From assembly GCA_964431735.1 (NCBI GenBank), contig CAYSLJ010000024.1:1-53977 (forward strand): DNA of 53,977 nt, written 5' to 3'. The stretch comes from CALARM01 sp964431735 (GTDB lineage Bacteria; Vulcanimicrobiota; SpSt-956; JAKJGF01). A program made the position numbers and the translations under genes. Positions 8,980-17,806 of this stretch are shown here, piece by piece (within the stretch, counting starts at the first letter, position 1; each line of letters starts with the position of its first letter). Below the pieces are notes generated by a model, which did not search any database, was not told the origin of the DNA, and saw only the letters and a program-made list of their open reading frames with translations.

Positions 8980-9036
8980 TTTATAATTAAGACCTCCAAA
9001 AAATTATTTATTTATTTAAACTATTTTTCTTTCCTG

Positions 9037-10197
9037 TTAAGAATTATCCTTCCTGATATGTCCTGCAAATTTCATAATATAATCAACTATTTTATGTCCT
9101 CCTCCTCTACCTCCCATTCTGGCAGAGCCAATCAGTCCGAGTTCATGTGCTTTTACGGGATTTCTCAGGAGTTCCAGTAATGTTTCAGCTATAATCTCAG
9201 GTTCGGGAGAAACAATAATAAGAGAGTCACCGAGAAGTGATTTCTGATGTTTTATAAAAGAAGGCCTTACCTGTCTTTCAGGAGACCAGAATGTAACCAC
9301 AGGTTTCCCGAGGCCTGCGGCCTGTTCGTTTGCCGTTCCTCCAAGGCCCAGAACAGCATCTGCCCTATGTATCATATATCCGAAATGTTTCTGAGAAAGT
9401 TTTACTTCAGTGCCATCAATGTGTATAAGATTTATTACATCTTTATCTTCTGAAAAATTCCATCCTTCTTTGAAAATATACTCATAAAATTCTTCCAGTA
9501 AAACCCTCTGAGAAAGAGCCATTAAAAATATGATTTCTCTGTTAATAGAATAAATTTTCCTGCATACGGAGAGAGAAATTTTTGTATTATACCATATTTC
9601 GGAACGACTTCCCGGAAGTATTGTTATTATTCCGGCACCGGATGGAATATCTATATTACATGGCAGAATCGTAAAGGTATCCATCATGGGATTTCCAACA
9701 AATTCAGACGAAATACCTGATTCATTCAGATATACATTTGTTTCTGCATCTCTGGGGAAAACCATTTTAACCCGACCTTTCATAAGTAATTTTTCCAATA
9801 ATGAATAACCGCTCCCATAAACAGACTGGGCAATAGCAACAAAAATCAAAGGGCTGGACGTAAAAAAACCTGCCAGTATAACAGGATATCTATCTCCAAC
9901 ACATACGATTAAATCAAAAGAACTTTTTTTCAGAATATCAATCTGTTCCAGAGTTAACCTTACAAGACCTGCCTTAATATCTTTAATGAGTGCAGACAGA
10001 TTATTATTTATAAGTCCTCCGCTCGGAAGGTTTACCGGTGTTCCCAGTATTTCAACATCGGGAAAATCAAAAATTTCACCGCTTCCTACAAGAGGAAGAA
10101 CTTTTATATTAAAAACATTTATTTCTCTGAGCTCTTTTATTAATAGCACAGAAACAATGTCTTCTCCATAGCCGTTGCTTATAAATAAAATATTCAT
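9037..10197 (-). CDS. Lipid-A-disaccharide-synthase-related protein (first of adjacent pair)
   Basis: 386 residues, GT-B-type glycosyltransferase fold. Diagnostic stretches are SNGYGED at the N terminus, LPSGG near residue 60 and GGTANEQAAGLGKPVV near residue 295. These fit the cyanobacterial LpxB-related family whose reaction is not established. It is a paralogue of the next gene upstream (10256-11389). It is not the true LpxB, which is at 15587. The ATG at 10197 has no clear ribosome-binding site. Confidence 0.8.
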   Translation of the reverse strand: MNILFISNGYGEDIVSVLLIKELREINVFNIKVLPLVGSGEIFDFPDVEILGTPVNLPSGGLINNNLSALIKDIKAGLVRLTLEQIDILKKSSFDLIVCVGDRYPVILAGFFTSSPLIFVAIAQSVYGSGYSLLEKLLMKGRVKMVFPRDAETNVYLNESGISSEFVGNPMMDTFTILPCNIDIPSGAGIITILPGSRSEIWYNTKISLSVCRKIYSINREIIFLMALSQRVLLEEFYEYIFKEGWNFSEDKDVINLIHIDGTEVKLSQKHFGYMIHRADAVLGLGGTANEQAAGLGKPVVTFWSPERQVRPSFIKHQKSLLGDSLIIVSPEPEIIAETLLELLRNPVKAHELGLIGSARMGGRGGGHKIVDYIMKFAGHIRKDNS

Positions 10198-10255
10198 AAA
10201 ATTATTGTGCCAATTTTATGCCAGATTCCTGAAATATAAAAAATCAGCTTCAAAT

Positions 10256-11389
10256 CTATAAAAGCCTTATGATTTCTTCTGATATTCTATTAACACAGCC
10301 TTTATCTTCCATTCTTTCCCTGCCGGTTTTACTCATATAATTTCTTCTGGTTTTATCTTCAAGAATGGAAAAAATTTCTTTTGCAATAGCTTCACCGGAA
10401 GCATTAACAATACTCAGACTGTCACCTAAAAGGCCCTTCTGTCTTGCACGATACCACCCGGGCTTACTATGTCCGTCGGAATCGAAAGCAACTACAGGTT
10501 TACCGAGCCCTGCCGCCTGTTCATTTCCTGTTCCTGCCTGGCCTATAACGATATCAGCCCTGTTAATAATATCACCGAATTTATTTTTTATTAATTTTAC
10601 CTCTGAATTGCCTTTTTTTAAACATGATATAATAGGACTTTCTCTATAAAAATCCCAGCCTGAAACGGTAAGCTTATCTGCTTCAATAGACGGAGACAGT
10701 GCTGCAAGGAAAGACATATTAGCCGAAGACATACGAAAAATTTGTTCGACTGCAGAAAGAATAACGGGAAAATCCCTGTAAGCCACATCTCTGCTTCCGG
10801 GAAGTATTCCTATGACAGTTCTATCAGATTCTATGCCGAAATTTTCATTTGAAATTTCGAAACAGTTCATCATGGGATTACCGGCATAGATGGAATTTAT
10901 ACCGTATGTTTTCAGATCTTCACATGTGGGAAGATCCCTTGTAAAGGTAATGCTACAGAATCTCTTTATTAAAAATTTTTCAGTATATGAATAGGGATAA
11001 TACCAGTTTGATTTGGCAGTTCCTATGAATACAAGAGGTTTAATCCCTGCAAGCGACGCCATGAGTACAGGATATATATCGCCTGATGCAACGGCAATAT
11101 AAATATTTTTTCTTATTTTTCTGAGAAATAAATACTGTTCCAATAGAAGATTTAAAAGGCCTGATTTTATATCATGAAAAAGTCTTACAGGTGAATGAAG
11201 GTCTCCTGCACTGGGAAGGTCTCTACATGGCCCCACTGTAGTTATGTCAAAAGACTGATATGATTTTCCCGTTCCTACCAGAGGGAAAGCAGAAATCTTA
11301 GCCTCTGTTTTCTTCCTGAGATTTTCTATGATATAAGCAGCTATAGTATCTTCTCCATAGCCGTTACTCAAAAAAAGTATATTTTTCAT
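10256..11389 (-). CDS. Lipid-A-disaccharide-synthase-related protein (second of adjacent pair)
   Basis: 377 residues, colinear with the neighbour at 9037-10197: SNGYGED at the N terminus, LPSAG in the middle, GTGNEQAAGLGKPVV near residue 285. The pair looks like a tandem duplication that has since diverged. The family resembles LpxB but lacks an assigned substrate. The ATG at 11389 has no ribosome-binding site and lies 11 bases after a TATAAT, so a leaderless transcript is possible. Confidence 0.8.
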   Translation of the reverse strand: MKNILFLSNGYGEDTIAAYIIENLRKKTEAKISAFPLVGTGKSYQSFDITTVGPCRDLPSAGDLHSPVRLFHDIKSGLLNLLLEQYLFLRKIRKNIYIAVASGDIYPVLMASLAGIKPLVFIGTAKSNWYYPYSYTEKFLIKRFCSITFTRDLPTCEDLKTYGINSIYAGNPMMNCFEISNENFGIESDRTVIGILPGSRDVAYRDFPVILSAVEQIFRMSSANMSFLAALSPSIEADKLTVSGWDFYRESPIISCLKKGNSEVKLIKNKFGDIINRADIVIGQAGTGNEQAAGLGKPVVAFDSDGHSKPGWYRARQKGLLGDSLSIVNASGEAIAKEIFSILEDKTRRNYMSKTGRERMEDKGCVNRISEEIIRLL

Positions 11390-11400
11390 ATAAGTATAGT

Positions 11401-11409
11401 ATTATAGCA
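11401..11409 (-). promoter_or_regulatory. Candidate extended -10 promoter upstream of the LpxB-related pair
   Basis: On the minus strand TGCTATAAT lies 11 bases before the ATG at 11389. A second reading, TTGACT with a 17-base spacer to TATACT, would put the -10 box only 3 bases from the ATG. Either way almost no leader remains. Confidence 0.4.
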
Positions 11410-11508
11410 CATTATAGTCAATTTCATAATAATCCACAATTATAGTTAGTTTTATAACAATTCATAATTACTGACCTGAGCATGAGCATGTAATAAATTG
11501 CATCCTCC

Positions 11509-11536
11509 CGTAACGCGTTACGCGTAACGCGTCACG
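11509..11536. repeat. CGTNACG heptamer array
   Basis: Four perfect units: CGTAACG, CGTTACG, CGTAACG, CGTCACG. It lies between the metallophosphoesterase and the LpxB-related pair. Confidence 0.9.
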
Positions 11537-11573
11537 AGAATAAAATATGCATTATTTATACTCACCTCAGTAA

Positions 11574-11646
11574 TTAGTGATTAGTGATTAGTGAATTGTG
11601 AGTGGAAGATTTTTTTACGCTTCACGCTTCACAACTCACTATTCAC
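11574..11646. repeat. TTAGTGA and ACGCTTC heptamer arrays
   Basis: 11574-11605 holds three TTAGTGA units and two degenerate ones. 11617-11646 holds ACGCTTC twice, then ACAACTC and ACTATTC. The second array supplies the final Ser codon and TGA stop of the metallophosphoesterase gene. Confidence 0.85.
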
Positions 11647-12377
11647 GACTTATGAATCGGAATAAGTTTAAATTCATATCCGTTTAATATATAATTTTTC
11701 TCTACTTTCTTGAGCTTCACTTTCAAAGAGCCGAAACTTTTTGCATGATAACCAGCCTGAACTATTAAAGTCCTCCCTGTTTCCAGCGGTTTTTCCATTG
11801 GAGTATGACTGTGGCCTCCTATAATAAGATCAATTCCCGGCACAGTTCCGGCAATTTTCATGTCCATATCTGTTCCCAGATGGGAAAGAATTATTATCAG
11901 ATCAGATTTTTCCCTCAATTCAGGTATATATTCCAGAGCAGTAGAGACAGGATCTAAAAATTTAAATTTAAACACACTCTCCCAGAAAGATCGGGGCGGT
12001 AATATCTGAACAGTAAGGCCCATAACTGCCACTTTAATGCCTCTTATCTCTTTTATGATAAAAGGAGAAATAATCCCATCTATTCTGTCTGTAAGATCCA
12101 GCAAATTGGCAGATAATAAAGGGAAACCTGTTTCGTCTCTTCTTTTTTTCATTATAGACCTTATATAATGAAATTCACGATTTCCCATAGCCATACAGTC
12201 ATAGTCCAGCTCTCTCATTTTACACAGTACCGGTTCATGAAACTTGAAAAGAGTATTACTTCCTCCTATGGCATCACCTGCATCCATAAGAAGATCCGGT
12301 TTCTCCGGAAAGACAAAATTTCCGGGGAGTCTGTTATGCAGGTCATTTGTATGGTATATTGTCAGTTCTTCAGACAT
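11643..12377 (-). CDS. UshA/5'-nucleotidase-type metallophosphoesterase, cytoplasmic, catalytic domain only
   Basis: 244 residues. Metal-site motifs are in order: NDLH (Asp12, His14), DAGD (Asp35), GNRE (65-68), SHLG and GGHSH. The usual GNHE is changed to GNRE, replacing the catalytic His by Arg67. There is no signal peptide and no C-terminal substrate-binding domain, so it is half the size of UshA-type enzymes and probably cytoplasmic. It sits among lipid A genes, and no lpxH, lpxI or lpxG is seen, so a UDP-sugar pyrophosphatase role is worth considering. The ATG at 12377 is preceded by a heptamer array instead of a ribosome-binding site. Confidence 0.75.
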   Translation of the reverse strand: MSEELTIYHTNDLHNRLPGNFVFPEKPDLLMDAGDAIGGSNTLFKFHEPVLCKMRELDYDCMAMGNREFHYIRSIMKKRRDETGFPLLSANLLDLTDRIDGIISPFIIKEIRGIKVAVMGLTVQILPPRSFWESVFKFKFLDPVSTALEYIPELREKSDLIIILSHLGTDMDMKIAGTVPGIDLIIGGHSHTPMEKPLETGRTLIVQAGYHAKSFGSLKVKLKKVEKNYILNGYEFKLIPIHKS

Positions 12378-12381
12378 AAAT

Positions 12382-12401
12382 ATGTGACGCGTGACGCGTT
12401 A
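12382..12401. repeat. CGTNACG heptamer array between overlapping gene signals
   Basis: Units TGTGACG and CGTGACG plus CGTTA. It fills the gap between the methyltransferase stop (TAA at 12399-12401, part of the array edge) and the metallophosphoesterase start, and occupies the expected ribosome-binding position. Confidence 0.75.
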
Positions 12402-12977
12402 AATCCCTGTTACAAGTTTAAAAAGAAAAAGCATATAGGCAATACCGAGATAAATAAAGGTGTGAATCTCTCCTGTACGTACTGGTTCCCATGAAAAAAT
12501 TCCTTTCCTTACTCCATAAGGCTTTTTACATGGAATAAGTCTCGGTACGTAATGTTTATAATTTACAAAATCTTCTCCGAATTTTTCTGTTAAAAAAGTC
12601 TCTTCCAACGGAATGATAGCTCCGTAAACTGTAAAAGCAGAAAATATAAAAAAAAGGACAATAAAAAAACCGGCATGACAGGTGACTCCTCCGGCAGCCA
12701 TAATTGAAAAACCGAGACCTATAAGAAAATTACCGGCATAAAGGGGATTTCTTATATATGAGTAAGGTCCTCCCGTAACCAGAAAGGGCGCTTCCACATG
12801 GTCTGATCTGGTAGTTTTTCCCGCATAGCCGACACCCCATATTCTTAACATCTCTCCGAAAAAAATAAAAATAGTACCTGCGAGAAAAGATATTAATGAA
12901 GGCTTACCGAGAAAAAGTATAATAAAAGCCGATGGTAATAGCAAAATTCCTCTGTATTTAAAAATAATATTTCTCAT
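12399..12977 (-). CDS. Isoprenylcysteine carboxyl methyltransferase-family membrane methyltransferase
   Basis: 192 residues with about five hydrophobic segments. The SAM-binding hallmark of the ICMT/PEMT superfamily is GPYSYIRNPLYAGN near residue 70, and the second half motif is LEETFL...FGEDFVNY...VPRLIP. Bacterial members methylate lipids or small hydrophobic acceptors. The substrate here is unknown, but the lipid A context suggests an envelope lipid. The ATG at 12977 has no strong ribosome-binding site. Confidence 0.8.
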   Translation of the reverse strand: MRNIIFKYRGILLLPSAFIILFLGKPSLISFLAGTIFIFFGEMLRIWGVGYAGKTTRSDHVEAPFLVTGGPYSYIRNPLYAGNFLIGLGFSIMAAGGVTCHAGFFIVLFFIFSAFTVYGAIIPLEETFLTEKFGEDFVNYKHYVPRLIPCKKPYGVRKGIFSWEPVRTGEIHTFIYLGIAYMLFLFKLVTGI

Positions 12978-13006
12978 ATTCTTATTGAAAATTATTGTAT
13001 TACTGC

Positions 13007-13034
13007 TGTCACGCGTTACGCATTACGCGTTACA
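13007..13034. repeat. CGTNACG heptamer array
   Basis: Units TGTCACG, CGTTACG, CATTACG, CGTTACA, in the 69-base gap between the methyltransferase and the third LpxB-like gene. Confidence 0.85.
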
Positions 13035-13046
13035 AACATATAATTT

Positions 13047-14315
13047 TCACACTCCTTTATCAGTAAAATTCCCAAGAACTTCTAACACTGAATCTGCTAA
13101 CCTCTGAGATGTACCTTCTCTTATAAAAAGTTTTTTCAGTTTTTCTGACATTTCTTTTCTTTTTTCACTGTCACGAAGTAATTCCACAATAATGGGACTT
13201 ACTTCATTTGCCTTATAATGAACTCTTATTTCAGGAACTATAGCTTCTCCTGCCACAATATTCGGCATGGCAAAAAATTTCAGCCTCTGAGATATCTTCC
13301 AGACAATAAATTTAAGAAAAGGCCCTGTAAGTGGAATCCTCCCCAGAACAGCAGGTAAACCTCCTACAGGTATTATTTCGATTTTATTATAAGTATAACA
13401 GACAATCATCGGAATTCCAAGGGATGCTGCTTCAGAAGTGATTGTTCCCGGCATGGAAACAATGAGATCACAGCAATTCATAACATTATACTGATTATTC
13501 TCCACTACTCTTATTTTTATACCGCCGGCAGTTTTTATAAGGAAACCATATTCATCATACTCTAATTCACCTGACGAGCCCTCCAGCATAAGCTCTTTTT
13601 TATCTGAAAGAGAGACTCCCAGCATATCCATTGTTATATAAGGAGAAAGAGGCATAAGAAACTGAGTTTCTACCTCTTTACAGACCTCTTCTGCCATTTT
13701 CATTATATATGCAACAGCATGTCTTAACAGCACAGGTCTGCTACCTGGCATCATCCCTACTACAAATATATCTTTCGAAAATCCCCAGAGTTTCAAGGCC
13801 TCATCTCTTGTAAGAGTAACCTTTATAGAGCCCAGAGTCAAATTACCTGCAACCTTTATAAGTTCAGGCTTTATACCGGATTTTACAAGTTTTTTCTTCA
13901 CATGGTCATCAGGAACAAAAGAACAGACAAAATATCTGTTCAGGAAAGAAGGACTTACAGTATAAGCCATAACAGGGAAACCAAGTCTTTTCCCGACTAA
14001 AAAAGCATGGAGCGGTTCTCCACCCAGAAACAGAACAATACCTTTCTTTAAAGATTTAAAATCAACTGTTTTACCGGATATGAGAAATTTTATAAATTCC
14101 AGAGTATTTAAAACAATATCAACACCCGGAATATTCCGTGCAATCCTTTCTTCCTGACCGCTTGAAAAAGGGCATGGAGGAAGAAATATACTTATTCTGG
14201 GAGGTTTTTCACTATCTTTTATAATATTTACTACAGGCTTAACCCATGAGGCAAGTTCTCCCGGGCCATTTGTAATTATAATGAGATCTGATTGTTCATT
14301 ATTCAGGTTTTTCAT
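13047..14315 (-). CDS. LpxB-like glycosyltransferase (NGPGEL family)
   Basis: 422 residues. The N terminus reads TNGPGELASWVKPVV, followed by PCPFSSGQEE and FLGGEPLHAFLVGKRLG. This is a second LpxB-related family, distinct from the GYGED pair and known to me from cyanobacteria. The C-terminal nucleotide-sugar site is MPGTITSEAASLGIPM. Its reaction is unassigned. The ATG at 14315 overlaps the end of lpxD by 17 bases, so the two are co-translated and probably act in one pathway. Confidence 0.8.
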   Translation of the reverse strand: MKNLNNEQSDLIIITNGPGELASWVKPVVNIIKDSEKPPRISIFLPPCPFSSGQEERIARNIPGVDIVLNTLEFIKFLISGKTVDFKSLKKGIVLFLGGEPLHAFLVGKRLGFPVMAYTVSPSFLNRYFVCSFVPDDHVKKKLVKSGIKPELIKVAGNLTLGSIKVTLTRDEALKLWGFSKDIFVVGMMPGSRPVLLRHAVAYIMKMAEEVCKEVETQFLMPLSPYITMDMLGVSLSDKKELMLEGSSGELEYDEYGFLIKTAGGIKIRVVENNQYNVMNCCDLIVSMPGTITSEAASLGIPMIVCYTYNKIEIIPVGGLPAVLGRIPLTGPFLKFIVWKISQRLKFFAMPNIVAGEAIVPEIRVHYKANEVSPIIVELLRDSEKRKEMSEKLKKLFIREGTSQRLADSVLEVLGNFTDKGV

Positions 14316-15324
14316 CAAATCTATCTAGAAATTTTTCTATTTTTTTAATTCTTTTAAATAATTCAGGAAGTTTTTCAAAACATACTGCAGCTTTTTTCCA
14401 TGCAGATGCTTCAATTGCAGGTATACCTGCAATAATATTGTTCTTTTCTATTGAATTATGAACAACGCTTTTTGCCATTACTGATACATTATCACCAATT
14501 TTAACATGACCAGCCACTCCGACCTGTCCGGCAAGGACAACATTATTGCCGACTTCAGTACTGCCTGCAAGACCTACAAGACCGCATAATATAGAATTTT
14601 CTCCTATCTGACAGCCATGCCCTACCTGAACAAGATTATCAATTTTAGCACCTTTCTTTATAACAGTATTACCGACAGTTGCCCTGTCAATAGCGGAATT
14701 GCATTGTATCTCAACATTATCCTCTATTATAACCTGACCCATCTGGGCTATTTTATAGTAAGTTCCGTCACAGGTTTTCGCGAAGGCAAAACCATCTCCT
14801 CCTATTACTGCACCGTTCTGTATAATAACATTATTCCCTATCTGTGTATGTTCTCTTATAACTGAATTAGAATGAATTATCACATTATTGCCTATAATAA
14901 CATTCGGATAAACAGTAACATTCGGATGTATTATAACATTATCACCTATTACAACATGGTCTCCTATTACTGCACAGGCATGGATAGACGGATTTTTACC
15001 TATAATGACTCCGGGAGAAATCACTGCTCCGGAATGAATACCGGAAAAAACAGGTAATGGATCATAAAAAAGCTCTACTGCTTTAGCAAAAACAAGATAG
15101 GGATTGTCCGTTCTCAGTGTAGGAACAGAAATCTCAGGATAATCTCTGGAGATGATTATAGCCGATGCTTTTGTTTTTTTCAATTCCGGAATATATCTTT
15201 TATTTGCCAGAAACGTAAGATCTCCTTCTACTGCTTCTTTTATACCTGTTACCCTTTTGATTTCAATATTACCATTTCCTGTTAAGGAACAATTAAGTTT
15301 TTCTGCTATATCTTCAAGTCTCAT
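14299..15324 (-). CDS. lpxD: UDP-3-O-acylglucosamine N-acyltransferase LpxD, first copy
   Basis: 341 residues. The N-terminal uridine-binding domain is followed by hexapeptide repeats (VIIGNNVIIH-type) forming a left-handed beta-helix. The catalytic His is in VQVGHGC. A conserved GGDGFAF stretch precedes it, and the C-terminal helix is present. It adds the N-linked acyl chain in lipid A synthesis. The ATG at 15324 has AAGGGGA 7 bases upstream, so an upstream in-frame extension is not used. A second lpxD lies at 21756. Confidence 0.93.
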   Translation of the reverse strand: MRLEDIAEKLNCSLTGNGNIEIKRVTGIKEAVEGDLTFLANKRYIPELKKTKASAIIISRDYPEISVPTLRTDNPYLVFAKAVELFYDPLPVFSGIHSGAVISPGVIIGKNPSIHACAVIGDHVVIGDNVIIHPNVTVYPNVIIGNNVIIHSNSVIREHTQIGNNVIIQNGAVIGGDGFAFAKTCDGTYYKIAQMGQVIIEDNVEIQCNSAIDRATVGNTVIKKGAKIDNLVQVGHGCQIGENSILCGLVGLAGSTEVGNNVVLAGQVGVAGHVKIGDNVSVMAKSVVHNSIEKNNIIAGIPAIEASAWKKAAVCFEKLPELFKRIKKIEKFLDRFDEKPE

Positions 15325-15345
15325 AAATAATCCCCTTTTATTAAT

Positions 15346-15366
15346 CGTGACGCGTGACGGGTTGCA
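15346..15366. repeat. CGTGACG heptamer array in the lpxD leader
   Basis: Two perfect CGTGACG units and a degenerate third (GGTTGCA). It lies in the predicted 5' leader, between the promoter at 15396-15425 and the lpxD ribosome-binding site. Confidence 0.8.
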
Positions 15367-15395
15367 CAGAATCAAATAAACGTATATGAAGAAAT

Positions 15396-15425
15396 ATTAT
15401 ACACTTAATCACTTATAAATGGCAA
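15396..15425 (-). promoter_or_regulatory. Sigma70-type promoter of the first lpxD
   Basis: On the minus strand TTGCCA (15425-15420), an 18-base spacer and TATAAT (15401-15396) form a good promoter. The predicted leader is about 65 bases. Confidence 0.6.
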
Positions 15426-15519
15426 TGTAATTATGAAAAAAAATGTATAAAGATTGCGTTAAAAAATGACAGGTGATTTTATATACAATGGAAAAAGAAA
15501 TTTATCACAGAATATTCAG

Positions 15520-15598
15520 AGTGAAAAGTGAAAAGTGAAAAAAACTGGATTTTACTTGCTTTTCACTATTCACTACTCACTATTCACTACTCACTAAT
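15520..15598. repeat. Inverted pair of heptamer arrays at the lpxB 3' end
   Basis: GTGAAAA units at 15520-15540 face TTTTCAC/TATTCAC/TACTCAC units at 15559-15597, giving a long hairpin. The right array encodes the last Ser-Glu and the TAG stop of lpxB. Confidence 0.85.
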
Positions 15599-16726
15599 CA
15601 TAGAATAAATCTCTTTTGCAATCATGTCACCTGCATCAGACGTGCCAAGTGTTTCTATGGCTTTACTTAACTCTTCTTTAATATGTTTTATTTTTTCACT
15701 GTCAGAGAGAATTTCAAGTGATTTTTTTGCTATAGACTGAGGTGAGAGATTGTTCTGTATACATTCCGGAACTATTTCCTTACATGCTATAAGATTTGGC
15801 AGTCCTGCATAAGGTGGTAAATGGAGGGTTCTTAAAGCGATAAACCAGGAGAGAGGAGAAATTTTATATCCTATAACCATAGGAACATTAAAATACGCTG
15901 CTTCGAGTGTAACTGTCCCTGATGTAGCGATAATAAAATGTGATATATTCATAAGATCATAGGGATAACCTGTAATAATTTTCGCATCAAAATTATATTT
16001 TTTCAGATAATATGTTATTTTATCTTCCATATATTCAGAAACACATGATAGGGCAAACTGAAGATCAGGCAATTCTTTCCTGATAATCCCCGCACCTTCT
16101 ATAAAAACAGGTAACATGTAATTGATTTCATGATTTCTGCTTCCCGGAAAAATACTTACACATAATTTATCAGGAGAAAGACCGAATAATTTAAAAGTTT
16201 CTGCTCTATTCATAGACGGTTTGAGTCTTCCCATGACAGGATGACCGTAAAAAACAACTTCTCTTCCTGCTTTCTTATAAATATCTGCAGTATAGGAAAA
16301 AGTGGCTATAACCCTGTTAACGGTAGAAGAAACTTCTATTGCTCTATCGGTTTTCTCTGTCCATGCAGAAGGAGGGAAATAGTAGACAGAAGGGATATTA
16401 TGCTTTTTTGCAAATCTGGCAAGGCGCATATTGAAACTTGGAAAATCTATTAATACAATTAAATCTACTTTATTTTTTAATATATATCTCTTCAATCTGT
16501 CAAAAACCCACAGCAATACGGGAATTTTAACAGAAGCTTCAAGTAATCCTACGGCACTCCACTGAGAACTATCATAGAGTATTTCTACACCTGCCTCTCT
16601 CATAAGATAACTGCCAATACCTGTAATCAACAGGTGATGATCAAGTTTTCTTAAATCTCCTGCCAGGGCGGCACCGTAAAAATCTCCAGAATGTTCACCG
16701 GATACAATTAAGATCTTTTTAGGCAT
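15587..16726 (-). CDS. lpxB: Lipid-A-disaccharide synthase LpxB
   Basis: 379 residues. The N terminus KKILIVSGEHSGDFYGA is the LpxB signature, and FPSFN, FPPSAW and FPGSRNHEI fit the GT19 family. It joins UDP-diacylglucosamine and lipid X to make the tetraacyl disaccharide. The ATG at 16726 matches the family start; the TTG at 16738 is the upstream alternative, and neither has a strong ribosome-binding site. The stop and the last two residues come from a heptamer array. Confidence 0.92.
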   Translation of the reverse strand: MPKKILIVSGEHSGDFYGAALAGDLRKLDHHLLITGIGSYLMREAGVEILYDSSQWSAVGLLEASVKIPVLLWVFDRLKRYILKNKVDLIVLIDFPSFNMRLARFAKKHNIPSVYYFPPSAWTEKTDRAIEVSSTVNRVIATFSYTADIYKKAGREVVFYGHPVMGRLKPSMNRAETFKLFGLSPDKLCVSIFPGSRNHEINYMLPVFIEGAGIIRKELPDLQFALSCVSEYMEDKITYYLKKYNFDAKIITGYPYDLMNISHFIIATSGTVTLEAAYFNVPMVIGYKISPLSWFIALRTLHLPPYAGLPNLIACKEIVPECIQNNLSPQSIAKKSLEILSDSEKIKHIKEELSKAIETLGTSDAGDMIAKEIYSMISE

Positions 16727-16740
16727 AAAAAATTTCAATG

Positions 16741-16796
16741 TTATCAGCTATCAGCCTTTAGTCCTGATAATACAGAAAAACTGAATGCTGATAGCT
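16741..16796. repeat. AGCTATC-type inverted repeat
   Basis: TTATCAGCTATCAGC at 16741-16755 is mirrored by GCTGATAGCT at 16787-16796, with a 31-base loop. It lies in the lpxA-lpxB gap. A related inverted repeat is at 51266-51341. Confidence 0.75.
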
Positions 16797-16802
16797 AAAA
16801 CA

Positions 16803-17627
16803 TCACATATCATCCGACTCGTCATCAGTGACGTTCTTATTGTCTTTTCTTGTTCTTATCAGTATTCCCTGTCTGGAAGGATTCTCAATAAATGTTAACA
16901 AATCTTCTATTTCTTCTGACTTCTTTATTTCTGACTTGATCTTCTCTACTGCCTGAGATAGATTTAAATTTGAATGAAATAAGAAATTATTGGCAAGTTT
17001 CAAATCTTTTCTTATTTCTGAAGATACCTTCTGACGGCGCAGGCCATGAACATTTATACTGTAAACACTGGCAGGCTGCCCGTCTACCATCATAAATGGA
17101 ACTACATCCTGAACCAGCTTGGTATATCCTCCTACCATGGCCATTTTTCCGATACGAACAAACTGATGTACTCCTACAAAACCACCAAGAACAGCTTTAT
17201 GTCCTACCTTAACATGTCCGGAAAGTCCGACTGAATTTGCAATAACAACCTCATCTCCGACAACACAATCATGGGCAACATGAACATAAGCCATAAGAAA
17301 TACACCACTGCCTATAACAGTGCTGTGTTCAGGTGTCGTAGGACGGTTAACAGTAACATATTCGCGAAGTACAGTTTTATTGCCAATAACAACATAACTC
17401 CTGTCACCTTTATATTTCAAATCCTGAGGGGCAGAACCAATGACAGCCCCTGTATAAATTCTGCATTCACTTCCTATTTCAGTCCATCCTTTAACATGAA
17501 CAAAAGGGCCGATAACAGTATTATTTCCGATTTTAACATTATCACCAATAATACTATAAGGTCCAATTTCTACACCGGACCCGATAATTGCTTCTGGCGA
17601 AACTATTGCTCTTTCATCTATTTTCAT
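16803..17627 (-). CDS. lpxA: UDP-N-acetylglucosamine acyltransferase LpxA
   Basis: 274 residues. Left-handed beta-helix hexapeptides fill the N-terminal two thirds, and the catalytic His119 lies in VHVAHDC. The IGSAPQDLKYKGD stretch and the C-terminal helical domain are typical of LpxA. It adds the first acyl chain to the UDP-sugar. The ATG at 17627 fits the family start; a GTG at 17636 is in frame. The gap to the upstream oxidoreductase gene carries a conserved hairpin element. Position next to a GnnA-like gene suggests the acceptor may be the diamino sugar. Confidence 0.93.
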   Translation of the reverse strand: MKIDERAIVSPEAIIGSGVEIGPYSIIGDNVKIGNNTVIGPFVHVKGWTEIGSECRIYTGAVIGSAPQDLKYKGDRSYVVIGNKTVLREYVTVNRPTTPEHSTVIGSGVFLMAYVHVAHDCVVGDEVVIANSVGLSGHVKVGHKAVLGGFVGVHQFVRIGKMAMVGGYTKLVQDVVPFMMVDGQPASVYSINVHGLRRQKVSSEIRKDLKLANNFLFHSNLNLSQAVEKIKSEIKKSEEIEDLLTFIENPSRQGILIRTRKDNKNVTDDESDDM

Positions 17628-17710
17628 AACAATCACAACTGCGGAAGCTCTATCTACCTGTTTATCAAAACAGCACTCTACTGATAGAATATCCCTATTT
17701 CACAGCCTCC

Positions 17711-17796
17711 TTTATAAATTATTTAGATAAACCGCCTCTACTTAATTTTCATCTAAAGCTTTATTTTACGACATTAAAAATGAAAATTCCTATACC
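17711..17796 (-). promoter_or_regulatory. Conserved hairpin element upstream of lpxA
   Basis: Read in the direction of lpxA, TTTAGATGAA (17757-17748) pairs with TTTATCTAAA (17731-17722), with one G-U pair, around a loop containing AAGTAGAGGCGG. Upstream lies an extension with GTATAGGAATTTTCAT and CGTAAAAT. Matching copies are upstream of atpA and nuoH. The element fills the gap between the oxidoreductase stop and lpxA. Confidence 0.75.
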
Positions 17797-17806
17797 CTCA
17801 ACATAA

